A DNA stretch of 40,266 bases from CAJPNN01 sp041844735 (GCA_041844735.1 JBGZBP010000032.1:1-40266); one strand, 5' to 3'; shown: positions 1 through 8,433, counted from the first letter of the stretch. Made by a program: numbers and translations. Notes: generated by a model from the letters alone, not told the origin.

Positions 1-1
1 A

Positions 2-868
2 ATTCAGCAGAATAAAAATAATACAGGAAATACCGGATCTACTCCGGGAACTCCTGCACCGGGCGGTTCAGGTTCAGTAACTCCTGCACCGGGAGGTTCA
101 GGGTCAGGAGGTTCAGGTTCAGTAACTCCTACGCCGGGCGGTTCGGGAGGAACAGGTTCGGTGCCGGGAAGTGGCGGAATTATCTCCGGCGGTGGGGGTA
201 TAGTGCCGCCTGCTGCGGATAACAAAGAGAAAGAGAAGAAAGAGCCAGAAAATAAGAAGGATGATAACAAGAAGCCTACTGCCTCTGATAATATTAAATT
301 GGTTGCATCAAAAATATTTTTTGATGTAAAACAAGGGGCATGGTATGAGGCTGCCGTGAACTATACAGTAGAGAATAAGATAATGGCGGGTACGTCTCAG
401 AACTATTTCAGTCCCGAGACTGTTTTGACGAGAGCTATGATGGTTCAAATGCTTTATAATGCTTCGGGCAAACCTAAAACAGACTCGATATCGCCGTTTA
501 AGGATGTTAGCGAAACGGCGTGGTACAGGGATGCCGTTGTTTGGGCGAAATCCAAAGGGTTGGTTAAGGGTGTTTCGGAATATGAATTCAAACCGGACAA
601 GGACATTACAAGAGAAGAGATGATTACAATGATGTATAATTATGCAAAGTCTTTGAATAAGTCTTTATCTGACAGCAAGGATGCAGTCATGAATTTTAAG
701 GATTCAACGCAAATATCCGAATATGCTCTGAATTCCATGAAGTGGGCTGTTAAAAACAGCATAGTCAGCGGCACCGAGCAGGGGGATTTGAATCCCAAAG
801 GCAGTGCGACAAGAGCACAGACTGCTCAGGTAATGAAAAACTTTATGGAAAAGATAGGAAAGAATTAA
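2..868 (+). CDS. S-layer homology (SLH) domain surface protein, 3' part only
   Basis: The reading frame is open from the first bases of the window, so this is the C-terminal part (about 288 residues) of a protein that starts upstream. The visible part begins with a low-complexity Gly/Ser/Pro/Thr linker (about residues 10-65, repeats of the type TPAPGGSGSV), then a short Lys/Glu-rich stretch (KEKEKKEPENKKDDNKK), then three SLH domains of roughly 60 residues. SLH hallmarks seen are F.DV....WY..AV....E..I..G, F.P...LTRA.M..ML, FKDV....WYRDAVVWA..KGLVKG and TREEM. SLH domains are known to tether exported proteins to pyruvylated secondary wall polymers; an enzymatic or adhesive domain probably lies upstream and is not visible. 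A GTG at 161 could be mistaken for a start, but it lies inside the linker and has no ribosome site. The gene is followed 17 nt later by the VanZ-like gene. Confidence 0.88.
   Translation: MQQNKNNTGNTGSTPGTPAPGGSGSVTPAPGGSGSGGSGSVTPTPGGSGGTGSVPGSGGIISGGGGIVPPAADNKEKEKKEPENKKDDNKKPTASDNIKLVASKIFFDVKQGAWYEAAVNYTVENKIMAGTSQNYFSPETVLTRAMMVQMLYNASGKPKTDSISPFKDVSETAWYRDAVVWAKSKGLVKGVSEYEFKPDKDITREEMITMMYNYAKSLNKSLSDSKDAVMNFKDSTQISEYALNSMKWAVKNSIVSGTEQGDLNPKGSATRAQTAQVMKNFMEKIGKN
51..155 (+). repeat. Imperfect 30-bp tandem repeat encoding a Pro/Gly/Ser linker
   Basis: Copies begin at 51, 81 and 126. Each starts CTCCTGCACCGGG or the variant CTCCTACGCCGGG, followed by GGTTCAGG-type triplets. A 15-bp extra GGTTCAGG block separates the second and third copies. 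The repeats stay in frame and encode TPAPGGSGSV-like units, a flexible spacer between wall-binding SLH domains and the upstream part of the protein. Such repeats vary in copy number by slippage. Confidence 0.75.
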
Positions 869-885
869 AAATTGGGAGAAAATCT

Positions 886-1446
886 GTGGCAGGTAAGAAT
901 AGAACCGGAATAGTTGTAAATATAGTGCTGATATTAGTTGCTATAGTATATGGGTATTTTTTGCTCAAGGTGACACTCTTTAGAGGGGCATCATACGGAT
1001 TGATTGCAAATTTTGAGACTACAGGTGTAAGAGCAGTCAACTTTGACCCTTTTATCGGATTTGGTAAGGAAAATCCTTTTACTGCAGATGTAGTAAAAGG
1101 TCATATTAAATCTGAGATATATGCAAATTTAATACTGTTGATTCCGCTGGGAATATTATTTCAGACAATAAATAGAGGACGACGTGCATTTTTAAAGAGC
1201 GTGGCATGGGTGTGTCTGACAAGCTTTTTTATAGAGCTTCTGCAATACATATTTGCACTAGGTATTATGGATATCGACGATTTGATATTGAATACGGCAG
1301 GAGGCATGATAGGGGCGGCTATTTTCGTTGTTATGGAAAAACTTTCAAGCTATCAGACTGCCAAGAGCATAGTGGCGGGAGCAGGCTTGTTTATGTCTGT
1401 TCTGATTATTTTGATGTTTTTTATAGGGGTTAAGTTACCTTTTTGA
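886..1446 (+). CDS. VanZ-like family integral membrane protein
   Basis: 186 residues starting at GTG 886, with GGGAG 8 nt upstream. The protein has about four to five hydrophobic segments: residues 9-29, 77-95 (IYANLILLIPLGILF), 103-125, 133-150 and 160-183. It carries the VanZ signature: an N.LL..P.G..L segment, a conserved E..Q......G..DIDDLILN..G motif (FIELLQYIFALGIMDIDDLILNTAGGMIG). VanZ itself gives low-level teicoplanin resistance in vanA clusters. Most chromosomal relatives have no known biochemical role, so drug resistance should not be assumed. The gene lies 17 nt after the SLH gene and about 40 nt before nadE, so all three may be cotranscribed. Confidence 0.85.
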   Translation: MAGKNRTGIVVNIVLILVAIVYGYFLLKVTLFRGASYGLIANFETTGVRAVNFDPFIGFGKENPFTADVVKGHIKSEIYANLILLIPLGILFQTINRGRRAFLKSVAWVCLTSFFIELLQYIFALGIMDIDDLILNTAGGMIGAAIFVVMEKLSSYQTAKSIVAGAGLFMSVLIILMFFIGVKLPF

Positions 1447-1486
1447 TGGATGAATAGGACAAATAGTGCTGACAAGGAGGATTAAG

Positions 1487-3421
1487 ATGCCTAACGAGTA
1501 TGGAATTATAAGAGTGGCATGCAGTACGCCCGGGATAAAACTTGCAAATCCGGAATATAACTGTGAAGAGATAATAAAGCTGGCGAGAAAAGCTGAGTCG
1601 AAAGGGGCAGGAATTATATGTTTTCCGGAAGGTGCTTTGTGCGGGAACACTCTTGGGGATTTAATATATCAGGAAACGCTGTACAAAGCGAATATAGCGG
1701 CAATTGAAAAATTGAAAAATGCATCCCGTGATTTTGAGGCGGTAATCGTTTTTGGAAGTTACTTGAAAATAAAGCATAGGATAGTGAACGTTGCTTTTGT
1801 ATTGCAAAGAGGAGAAATCTTGGGAGTAGTGCCTTCAGAAAAAAGCACAGGAATTGATGAAGAATCAACTTTAGAGGTTGCAGGCGAAAATATAACTTTT
1901 TCAAGGCATTGTTTCACTGATAAAAGTACGGGGGCAGTATTTGTTGTACAGTCAGGAAATGTATTTCCAAATATAAGTGAAAAATTTTTTTCCGCTTGTT
2001 GCGCAGGAGCGAACATAGTTATTAATCTTACAGCTACACCGGCATCCTACGGAACTTTTGAAATGAACAAATCAATCGCAGTTGCAAACAGCATGCCTGC
2101 ATTAGTGGCTATATGCACAGCCGATGCAGGTCCGGGAGAATCGGTAAGTGATAATGTATACCTTGGAGGATCTTTCATAGTACAGAACGGAAAGGTGATT
2201 TCTGAATGTGAGACATTATCAATGGAAAGCACGATTATTTATGGAGATATAGATGTTAAAATATTGGACTATGAACGCATGAGAAGCGATACATTCAAGG
2301 AGATAATAGAAAAAACATCATACTACATATATGCACCGGATGAAAAAGAAATAGGACCTATACCAACATTGAATTTAGAGGAACATAGCCTATTGTCTAT
2401 TTACGATAAACATCCTTACGTACCGTCTGACAAGATGGATTTGGCAAATAAGTGCAAAACGGTTTTTAAAATACAAGCCACAGGACTGGCTCGCAGAATA
2501 TCACAGATAGGATGCAGAAAACTGGTGCTTGGCATATCGGGAGGGCTGGATTCCACGTTGGCACTGCTTGTTTGTGATGAGGCGTTGAGATTGCTGGGCA
2601 GACCTTCAAAGGACATATTGGCGGTTACTATGCCGGGGTTTGGCACATCGGCGACTACTTTCGGCAATTCACACTCGCTTATGGAGTTGCTGGACACGGA
2701 CTCTATGGAAATCAGCATTACTGAGGCTGTAAGCAGACATTTTTCAGATATAAAGCATAATCCCGAAGAACATGATGTGACATATGAAAATGCACAGGCA
2801 AGAGAAAGGACACAAATATTGATGGATCTTTCCAACAAACATGGAGGAATAGTTGTGGGAACGGGAGATTTATCCGAAGCCGCATTGGGATGGTGTACAT
2901 ATAACGGTGACCATATGGCGATGTATAACGTAAACTCGTCCGTGCCGAAGACATTCATAAAGCATATTTTAGAGTGGTACATGGAGGATAGATTACAGGG
3001 AAGTGAGAATTACTCAAAGAATGATAAAAAACTTTGTGAGGTTTTAATGTCGATTATTGACACCCCGATATCTCCGGAACTTTTGCCTGTCGATGAGAAG
3101 ACTGCGGAAATGACTCAGAAGACGGAGGAAAAAATAGGACCCTATGAGTTGCATGATTTTTTCATTCATTCTTTTATGCATTACGGATTGGATCCCGAGA
3201 AACTTATGGCAATAGCGGAAATTGTTTTTAAAGACAGTTACAGCAGGGATGAAATTTCAAAATGTCTTGAAATTTTTTATAGAAGATTTTTCACACAACA
3301 ATTTAAGAGAAATTGTTCGCCGGACGGGGCAGGAACCGACCGGGTGAGCCTGTCTCCGAGGAATGGATTGAAAATCCCCAGCGATGTTGATTTTTCAATG
3401 TGGTTAAAGGACTTTAAATAA
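1487..3421 (+). CDS. nadE: NAD(+) synthetase with fused, apparently degenerate glutaminase domain
   Basis: 644 residues. The start is ATG 1487, with AAGGAGG at 1474-1480; an in-frame GTG at 1466 lies upstream of that ribosome site. Residues 1-270 form a nitrilase-like (CN hydrolase) domain and residues about 300-644 an ammonia-dependent NAD synthetase domain. The synthetase half is intact: ATP-pyrophosphatase loop GISGGLDSTLAL, YENAQARERTQILMDLSN, GTGDLSEAALGWCTYNGDHM, KIGPYELHDFF and KRNCSPDG. The enzyme makes NAD from deamido-NAD and ATP, normally using NH3 released from glutamine by the first domain. In that domain the catalytic Glu is present (FPEGALCG, Glu48). By eye-alignment to glutamine-dependent NadE, the Lys position reads VVPSEKS (Ser117) and the Cys position reads VVQSGNVFP (Gln155/Ser156), so Lys and Cys appear lost. 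The protein may therefore use free ammonia. Last gene before the NlpC/P60 unit. Confidence 0.93.
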   Translation: MPNEYGIIRVACSTPGIKLANPEYNCEEIIKLARKAESKGAGIICFPEGALCGNTLGDLIYQETLYKANIAAIEKLKNASRDFEAVIVFGSYLKIKHRIVNVAFVLQRGEILGVVPSEKSTGIDEESTLEVAGENITFSRHCFTDKSTGAVFVVQSGNVFPNISEKFFSACCAGANIVINLTATPASYGTFEMNKSIAVANSMPALVAICTADAGPGESVSDNVYLGGSFIVQNGKVISECETLSMESTIIYGDIDVKILDYERMRSDTFKEIIEKTSYYIYAPDEKEIGPIPTLNLEEHSLLSIYDKHPYVPSDKMDLANKCKTVFKIQATGLARRISQIGCRKLVLGISGGLDSTLALLVCDEALRLLGRPSKDILAVTMPGFGTSATTFGNSHSLMELLDTDSMEISITEAVSRHFSDIKHNPEEHDVTYENAQARERTQILMDLSNKHGGIVVGTGDLSEAALGWCTYNGDHMAMYNVNSSVPKTFIKHILEWYMEDRLQGSENYSKNDKKLCEVLMSIIDTPISPELLPVDEKTAEMTQKTEEKIGPYELHDFFIHSFMHYGLDPEKLMAIAEIVFKDSYSRDEISKCLEIFYRRFFTQQFKRNCSPDGAGTDRVSLSPRNGLKIPSDVDFSMWLKDFK

Positions 3422-3438
3422 AACGGACAGGTTTTTCC

Positions 3439-3467
3439 TTGACAAAATGATACACAAATGTTACACT
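3439..3467 (+). promoter_or_regulatory. Sigma-A type promoter of the NlpC/P60 gene
   Basis: TTGACA (3439-3444), 17-nt spacer, TACACT (3462-3467). It lies 53 nt before the chosen ATG and is overlapped by the phased half-sites at 3448-3486. Confidence 0.6.
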
Positions 3468-3486
3468 AATGTTACAGATGTGTTAC
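3448..3486 (+). promoter_or_regulatory. Four 11-bp-phased TGTTAC-like half-sites (WalR/PhoP-family operator candidate)
   Basis: TGATAC (3448), TGTTAC (3459), TGTTAC (3470) and TGTTAC (3481) are spaced exactly 11 bp start to start, so N5 separates the hexamers. The last three match the published WalR (YycF) consensus TGTWAH-N5-TGTWAH; PhoP boxes (TTWACA-like repeats) have the same spacing. WalR controls wall hydrolases in Bacillus and relatives, and the gene behind this site is an NlpC/P60 hydrolase. The sites cover the promoter spacer, the -10 region and the likely transcription start, a position more usual for repression. Confidence 0.6.
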
Positions 3487-3519
3487 AAATCTAAAAAACA
3501 AGGAGAAAATGTTATCGTT

Positions 3520-4251
3520 ATGAAAAAGTTTTATTCTTTGTGTTTGCGTAGATTTACAACTATCGCCATCTGCGTAGCACTTTTAGGGACAGCAACATTT
3601 GTTGCTCCGGTGGAACAAGCATACGCTAATCCACAAAATACTGTAAGCAGTACAATCAAGGTTGCGACTGTGAAAGAAAATAATCTTAATGTTAGAGCTG
3701 ATGCATCAACAAGCAGTCAGGTAAAAGGCAAGTTATATAAGGGCGAAATCGTCAGAGCTGCCGGTGAGAATGGGAATTGGGTGTACATAGCCAATTCAAG
3801 AGTGTCAGGCTGGGTATCGAAAGATTTTGTAAGCATTTCAAACATGTCTGAGCAGGCTTACAAAGCTGCGAATGCGGCAGTGGCTGTACCGCAAACTTCA
3901 TCAGTGGTTTCGCTTGCACAGCAACAGCTTGGAAAAAGGTATGTTAGAGGAGGGTCAAGTCCTGCGGGGTTTGATTGTTCGGGACTTGTAAGTTATTGTT
4001 ATTCACAGGTCGGTAAAAGCGTACCGAGGTCATCCAGCGCTTATGCATCATTCGGTTCATCAATACCGTTGACAAGTGCAATGCCCGGAGACATATTATG
4101 TTTCAGCAACGGCTCAAGAATATCTCATGTAGGTATTTACTCGGGTGGAGGAATGTTTGTACATGCTTCTACACCACAAAGAGGAGTGAGAACAGATTCT
4201 GTTTACTCATCATATTATTCAAAGAGATTGACACGAGTTGTACGTGTTTAG
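3520..4251 (+). CDS. Secreted SH3b-NlpC/P60 peptidoglycan endopeptidase
   Basis: 243 residues from ATG 3520, chosen because it opens a classic signal peptide (MKKFYSLCLRR, hydrophobic core to residue 30, cleavage probably after AYA, residue 36). AGGAG lies at 3501-3505, a long 14-nt spacing. Residues 47-106 form a bacterial SH3 domain (LNVRADASTSSQVKG, GWVSKDFV) that binds wall peptides. Residues 127-243 form the NlpC/P60 cysteine peptidase domain with the motif FDCSGLVSY (Cys153), SHVGIY (His203) and a third polar residue near MFVHAS (His215). Family members cut gamma-D-Glu-diamino acid bonds in peptide stems. It is a single-gene unit with its own promoter and a downstream hairpin. Four phased WalR-like half-sites precede it, suggesting control by a wall-stress two-component system. 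Confidence 0.92.
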   Translation: MKKFYSLCLRRFTTIAICVALLGTATFVAPVEQAYANPQNTVSSTIKVATVKENNLNVRADASTSSQVKGKLYKGEIVRAAGENGNWVYIANSRVSGWVSKDFVSISNMSEQAYKAANAAVAVPQTSSVVSLAQQQLGKRYVRGGSSPAGFDCSGLVSYCYSQVGKSVPRSSSAYASFGSSIPLTSAMPGDILCFSNGSRISHVGIYSGGGMFVHASTPQRGVRTDSVYSSYYSKRLTRVVRV

Positions 4252-4280
4252 TGAAAAATATAATAAAAAACAGTGTTTTA

Positions 4281-4306
4281 AAAGACCGGCTATCACGCCG
4301 GTCTTT
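4281..4306 (+). terminator. Hairpin after the NlpC/P60 gene
   Basis: A perfect 10-bp stem, AAAGACCGGC (4281-4290) with GCCGGTCTTT (4297-4306), and a 6-nt loop. The U-tract is weak: the stem ends in TTT and is followed by CGGG. Confidence 0.6.
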
Positions 4307-4363
4307 CGGGTTGTTTGGGGTAAAATGCATATATTATACAAATGCTGATGCCGTCTGTGGATA

Positions 4364-4392
4364 TTGACAGTGTTATAAAATTTATGTAAAAT
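4364..4392 (+). promoter_or_regulatory. Promoter of yhaM-recD2-comFC, with inverted repeat on the -10
   Basis: TTGACA (4364-4369), 17-nt spacer, TAAAAT (4387-4392). ATGTAAA (4384-4390) and TTTACAT (4394-4400) form an inverted repeat centred on the -10 box, and another ATGTAAA follows at 4405. This could be an operator, but no regulator can be named. Confidence 0.6.
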
Positions 4393-4452
4393 ATTTACAT
4401 GAAAAATGTAAAGGATGCAATAAAGATGATTATATAAATATAGAGGTGTTTT

Positions 4453-5418
4453 ATGAAAGAGTTTTATTTAGGGGAAATGGAAGTGAACAGCGAGTTTACG
4501 GATTTCTTTATGATGAAAGCCGTAGATGTAAAGGTTGGAGGGAATAAAAAAGAATATTTGGATTTCATTTTATCGGACAGCACGGGTGAAATGACGGCGA
4601 AAAAATGGGATATTACTCCGGAGGAAGGCTGCGAGATGAAAGAAATTCCTGTTGGCACCCTGGTTAAGGTCAAGGGGATTGTTACAGAATGGAATAACAC
4701 AAGGCAAATTAAGATTGCCAAGATAAGAGCGGCGGTTGCCGAAGACGGGCTGGATCCGGGAGAGTTTGTCAGAACGGCACCGGAGCCGAGTGAGGATATG
4801 TATGAATTTATTTTAGAAACGGCACGGAGTATGAAAGACGCTCAGCTTAAGGAGCTATGTGTTGAGATTTTGGAAGAAAATAAGGAAAAATTACTATATT
4901 ATCCTGCGGCGTCGAAAAATCACCATGCGATACTCGGAGGATTACTCTACCACATGAAACGTATGATATTGGCAGCTAAGGCATTGTGCGGAGTTTATAG
5001 CGGTGTGAACGAAGATTTGGTATGTACGGGGGTCATCATTCATGATATGGAGAAAATAAGAGAGATTGATTCAAATCCGCTTGGAATTTCATCAGGCTAT
5101 ACATTTAAGGGCGAAATGCTTGGACACATAGTACAAGGTGTTGTAGGAATAGAAGCCAGGGCGGACAGACTTGGTTTTTCGGAGGAGAAAAAGGTGATGC
5201 TTCAGCACATGATTTTATCACATCATTATGAACCTGAATTTGGAAGCCCGAAAAGACCGATGTTTCCGGAAGCGGAGATGTTGCATTATTTGGATATATT
5301 CGATGCACGAATTTATGATATGCAGCTGGCTATGGAAGATTTGAAAGAGGGAGAAATGAGCGGAAAAGTATGGACGCTTGAGAACAGAAGAGTCTACAAG
5401 AGTGTAGATTTTAAATAG
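4453..5418 (+). CDS. yhaM: OB-fold/HD-domain 3'-5' exoribonuclease, YhaM family
   Basis: 321 residues, close to the 310-320 usual for YhaM; GAGGTG lies 5 nt before the ATG. The N-terminus (residues 10-95) reads as an OB fold (DFILSDSTGEMTAKKWDI, GTLVKVKGIVTEWNNTRQIKI). Residues about 150-290 form an HD phosphohydrolase domain: HHAILGGLLYHMKRM, the HD pair in VIIHDMEK, and HMILSHHYEPEFGSPKRP. YhaM enzymes trim single-stranded RNA or DNA 3' ends with Mn2+ in the cytoplasm. The gene leads an operon with recD2 and comFC, so the unit has a nucleic-acid processing theme. Assignment rests on the OB-HD arrangement and the characteristic residues around the HD motif. Confidence 0.9.
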   Translation: MKEFYLGEMEVNSEFTDFFMMKAVDVKVGGNKKEYLDFILSDSTGEMTAKKWDITPEEGCEMKEIPVGTLVKVKGIVTEWNNTRQIKIAKIRAAVAEDGLDPGEFVRTAPEPSEDMYEFILETARSMKDAQLKELCVEILEENKEKLLYYPAASKNHHAILGGLLYHMKRMILAAKALCGVYSGVNEDLVCTGVIIHDMEKIREIDSNPLGISSGYTFKGEMLGHIVQGVVGIEARADRLGFSEEKKVMLQHMILSHHYEPEFGSPKRPMFPEAEMLHYLDIFDARIYDMQLAMEDLKEGEMSGKVWTLENRRVYKSVDFK

Positions 5419-5438
5419 GAACCGATTTGAGAGATACT

Positions 5439-7679
5439 ATGAATAAAGTGACAAATCTAAAAGGGATAATTACAGAGGTCATATTCCACAACAGTGAAAA
5501 CGGATATGTCGTGGCTGTTCTTGAAAACAGCCGGGTTCAGGCTACTATTGTAGGGTATTTGCCTGAGGTGGAAAAGGGACTTTCGTACAACCTGCTTGGT
5601 GAATGGAAGACTCATGCCACATATGGTGAGCAGTTTGTATTCACCGAATACAGCGTAGTGGAGCCTGAAGGGGTTGAGGCTATTGAGTTGTTTCTGGGAT
5701 CGGGAGCTATAAAGGGAATCGGGACTAAAACGGCGGCACTTATTGTGAAAATGTATGGCGAGAGGACCATGGACATCCTTGAAAATGATATCGAAAGATT
5801 GACGGAAGTTAATGGAATCGGCAAAAAGAAACTCGAGATAATAAAGGAGTCTTATGATGAGAGGCGTACGTTTCTAAGGATTTCTTTGTATTTTCAAGAA
5901 CACGGGATTTCCACAGCTTATGCATTGAAGTTTTATAAAATATATGGAGAAAATACCATTGAGATTATAAAAGAAAATCCTTACAGGTTGCTGAGGGAAG
6001 TTCCGAGGATAGGATTTCAAAAGGTCGATCGCATGGCACGTATGCTGGGGTTTGATCATGAATCTGAACAGAGAATAAAGCAAGGTATAATATATTATTT
6101 ATGGAGATTTATCGGAGACGGCAACACCTGCTTTCCCGAAAGAATGTTTTTGGAGACCGCTTCGATAGGGTTGGAAGTCGGCGTGGATTTGGTAAATGCA
6201 CAGCTGATGGATTTGGCAATAGAGGGAAGCGTAAGGATAGACATGTTGGAAGGAATGAGGGTGGTTTTCCTGTCTCAGTATTATGATGCGGAAAAACGTG
6301 TTTGCAACAACTTGTTCTCAGTCAAAAACGCCGGATTGGATTCTGTTGCAGTCAACGCAGCGGCGGTAATAAGGCAAGTAGAAGAAGAAAGCGGAATTAA
6401 GCTGTCCGATAATCAGAAAGAGGCTGTACTTCTGGCAATGAGGGAGCCGTTTGCGGTTATTACCGGAGGACCGGGAACAGGAAAGACTACCATAATAAAT
6501 ACCATAATCAGGATATTTAAAAATGCGGGAAAAAGTGTTGCAATAGCTGCACCGACAGGTAGAGCTGCGAAGAGAATTGCAGAGACCGGAGGTGAGGATG
6601 CCGTTACGATACACAGACTGCTTGAATATTATTATTCCGAGAACGAATCAAGTATGGTTTTTGGGAAAAACAGAGAAAATAAACTGGAATATGATGTTGT
6701 GATAGTGGACGAGGCATCGATGATAGACTTGCTTTTGATGGATGCTCTTTTGGAAGCTGTTTCATGCGGGACACGATTTGTGATGGTTGGAGATGTCGAT
6801 CAGTTACCGCCGGTAGGTGCCGGAAACGTGCTGCGAGACATACTGGACAGTGACGTTGTCCCGAAAGTAACTTTGAAGGATATTTTTCGCCAGGCAGGCG
6901 AGAGCCTTATAGTGGTTAATGCCCACAGAATCAACAGTGGTGAAATGCCTTTTTATAATGAGAAAGAAAAAGGTTTTTTTCTTCTCAGGAAAAATACGGA
7001 TGAGGAGATATTGCAAACAATTTTGGAACTTTGCGGCAGAAGATTGCCGGAATATGTTAAGGATTGTAATCCGGTTAGAGATATTCAGGTGTTGACGCCT
7101 ACTAAAAAAGGAATGCTGGGAAGCGTCAACCTAAATAAGGAACTGCAAAAACTTTTTAATCCGGAGAAGCCGCACCTTAAAGAAAAATTTTTTGGAGACA
7201 GAATTTTTCGAGAGGGCGATAAGGTGATGCAAATAAAGAATAACTACAGGCTGGAGTGGAAGCATGGCAGAACGTTTGAAGATGGTCAGGGAGTTTTCAA
7301 TGGGGACGTGGGATATATTCAGACAATTGATTTGGAATACAACTTCGTAGAAATCCTTTTCGATGATGACAGATATGTTCGCTATGAGTTTGATATGATG
7401 GAAGAATTGGAGCTTGCATATGCTATGACGGTGCACAAGAGTCAGGGCAGCGAGTTTCCGATTGTGGTGATGCCTATAATGCACGTTTCGTCAATGTTGG
7501 GAACCAGAAACCTGCTCTACACTGCTGTTACCAGAGGCAAGGGGCTTGTCACCTTGGTAGGCAGGGAACGAATGGTTGAGGCTATGATAGATAATAATTT
7601 AGTTTCCAAGAAATATTCCGGTTTGTCAGTCAGATTAAGAGAAAGGATGGAGTATGGGAAGCAAATATTCGGGATTTAG
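5439..7679 (+). CDS. recD2: RecD2-type 5'-3' DNA helicase
   Basis: About 746 residues. Two starts are possible: ATG 5439 (chosen, fits the family's N-terminus) or TTG 5427, four codons upstream with AGGA 6 nt before it. Order of parts: N-terminal OB-like region (KGIITEVIFHNSENGYVVAVLE), tandem helix-hairpin-helix (GIGTKTAALIVKMYG, VNGIGKKKLEIIKESY), then a superfamily 1B helicase with Walker A GGPGTGKTT, TGRAAKRIAE, Walker B DEASMID, GDVDQLPPVGAG and the C-terminal motif YAMTVHKSQGSEFP. The long N-terminus with HhH motifs separates RecD2 from the RecBCD subunit RecD. RecD2 is known to act in repair and replication-fork maintenance where RecBC is absent. The stop overlaps comFC by 26 nt. Confidence 0.95.
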   Translation: MNKVTNLKGIITEVIFHNSENGYVVAVLENSRVQATIVGYLPEVEKGLSYNLLGEWKTHATYGEQFVFTEYSVVEPEGVEAIELFLGSGAIKGIGTKTAALIVKMYGERTMDILENDIERLTEVNGIGKKKLEIIKESYDERRTFLRISLYFQEHGISTAYALKFYKIYGENTIEIIKENPYRLLREVPRIGFQKVDRMARMLGFDHESEQRIKQGIIYYLWRFIGDGNTCFPERMFLETASIGLEVGVDLVNAQLMDLAIEGSVRIDMLEGMRVVFLSQYYDAEKRVCNNLFSVKNAGLDSVAVNAAAVIRQVEEESGIKLSDNQKEAVLLAMREPFAVITGGPGTGKTTIINTIIRIFKNAGKSVAIAAPTGRAAKRIAETGGEDAVTIHRLLEYYYSENESSMVFGKNRENKLEYDVVIVDEASMIDLLLMDALLEAVSCGTRFVMVGDVDQLPPVGAGNVLRDILDSDVVPKVTLKDIFRQAGESLIVVNAHRINSGEMPFYNEKEKGFFLLRKNTDEEILQTILELCGRRLPEYVKDCNPVRDIQVLTPTKKGMLGSVNLNKELQKLFNPEKPHLKEKFFGDRIFREGDKVMQIKNNYRLEWKHGRTFEDGQGVFNGDVGYIQTIDLEYNFVEILFDDDRYVRYEFDMMEELELAYAMTVHKSQGSEFPIVVMPIMHVSSMLGTRNLLYTAVTRGKGLVTLVGRERMVEAMIDNNLVSKKYSGLSVRLRERMEYGKQIFGI

Positions 7680-8433
7680 CCGTGCCATGGAAGTTATTAT
7701 TAATATTATATTTCCGGAAAATATTTACTGTATGTCATGCGGAAATTTGATAGATGCAGAGCATAAATACGGTTTGTGCAGCGAGTGTATTGAAAATGTT
7801 TCGTGGATTGACGGGGCGGTGTGCGAAATTTGCGGTAAGGAATTATCATATGACGGACAGGTGTGCTATGATTGTCAAAATAGATATGAAACGTATATCG
7901 TTAATGGGCGATTATGTGTAAATTTCAATGATAGAGAGAGGGATATAGTGCATCAATTCAAGTATGGAAACAAACCCTTTTTAGCAAAAAATATTGCTGA
8001 AATAATGATGGACAGGTTGATTGTGGATGATGTGCATGTGGATTTTCTGGTACCTGTTCCCATGCATCCCAAGAAGAAAATGCTAAGGGGATATAATCAG
8101 GCGGATTTGCTGGCAGAGGCTTTAGGGAAACTTATGAATGTAGATGTTCTGTATGATGTAATTGTGAACAGGAATTACTTAAATGCTTCTGCGGAGATGG
8201 GAGGTGTTGATAGGCGGCAAAAAGCGGCGGAAGCTTTTGAAGCTGTTTCCGGCAGTGTGCAAAGAGAGAAGATAAGGAATAAACGTTTAATGTTGATAGA
8301 CGATGTATATACAACCGGAAGTACAATGCAGGCCTGTGCCCGGGTTTTAAGAGAGATGGGGGCGGGTGAAATATATTCATGTGCTTTTGCATCGGCGGGG
8401 TCAAATATGTTCGCAACTCAGGTCTGTGGTTGA
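7654..8433 (+). CDS. comFC: ComF-family amidophosphoribosyltransferase-like protein
   Basis: 259 residues; the start at 7654 sits inside the recD2 3' end with AGGATGGAG just upstream, so translation is probably coupled. An N-terminal zinc-ribbon region has paired cysteines (CMSCG, CSEC, CEICG, CYDC; residues 24-83). A type I phosphoribosyltransferase fold follows: DFLVPVPMHPKKKMLRGYNQA and the PRPP loop LMLIDDVYTTGSTMQAC. In Bacillus the protein supports DNA uptake during transformation; many non-competent bacteria keep it, and its substrate is not established. The last ten codons coincide with one arm of a perfect 20-bp stem of the downstream structured RNA, so the same bases serve protein and RNA. 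Confidence 0.92.
   Translation: MGSKYSGFSRAMEVIINIIFPENIYCMSCGNLIDAEHKYGLCSECIENVSWIDGAVCEICGKELSYDGQVCYDCQNRYETYIVNGRLCVNFNDRERDIVHQFKYGNKPFLAKNIAEIMMDRLIVDDVHVDFLVPVPMHPKKKMLRGYNQADLLAEALGKLMNVDVLYDVIVNRNYLNASAEMGGVDRRQKAAEAFEAVSGSVQREKIRNKRLMLIDDVYTTGSTMQACARVLREMGAGEIYSCAFASAGSNMFATQVCG

Noticed and set aside
4..270. Minus-strand Pro-rich frame opposite the SLH linker
   Set aside because: Shadow of the Gly/Pro repeat, lacking a start context; the plus-strand frame continues into clear SLH domains.
886..1446. VanZ-like gene as glycopeptide resistance
   Set aside because: Most chromosomal VanZ-like proteins are not resistance genes and no vanHAX genes are near.
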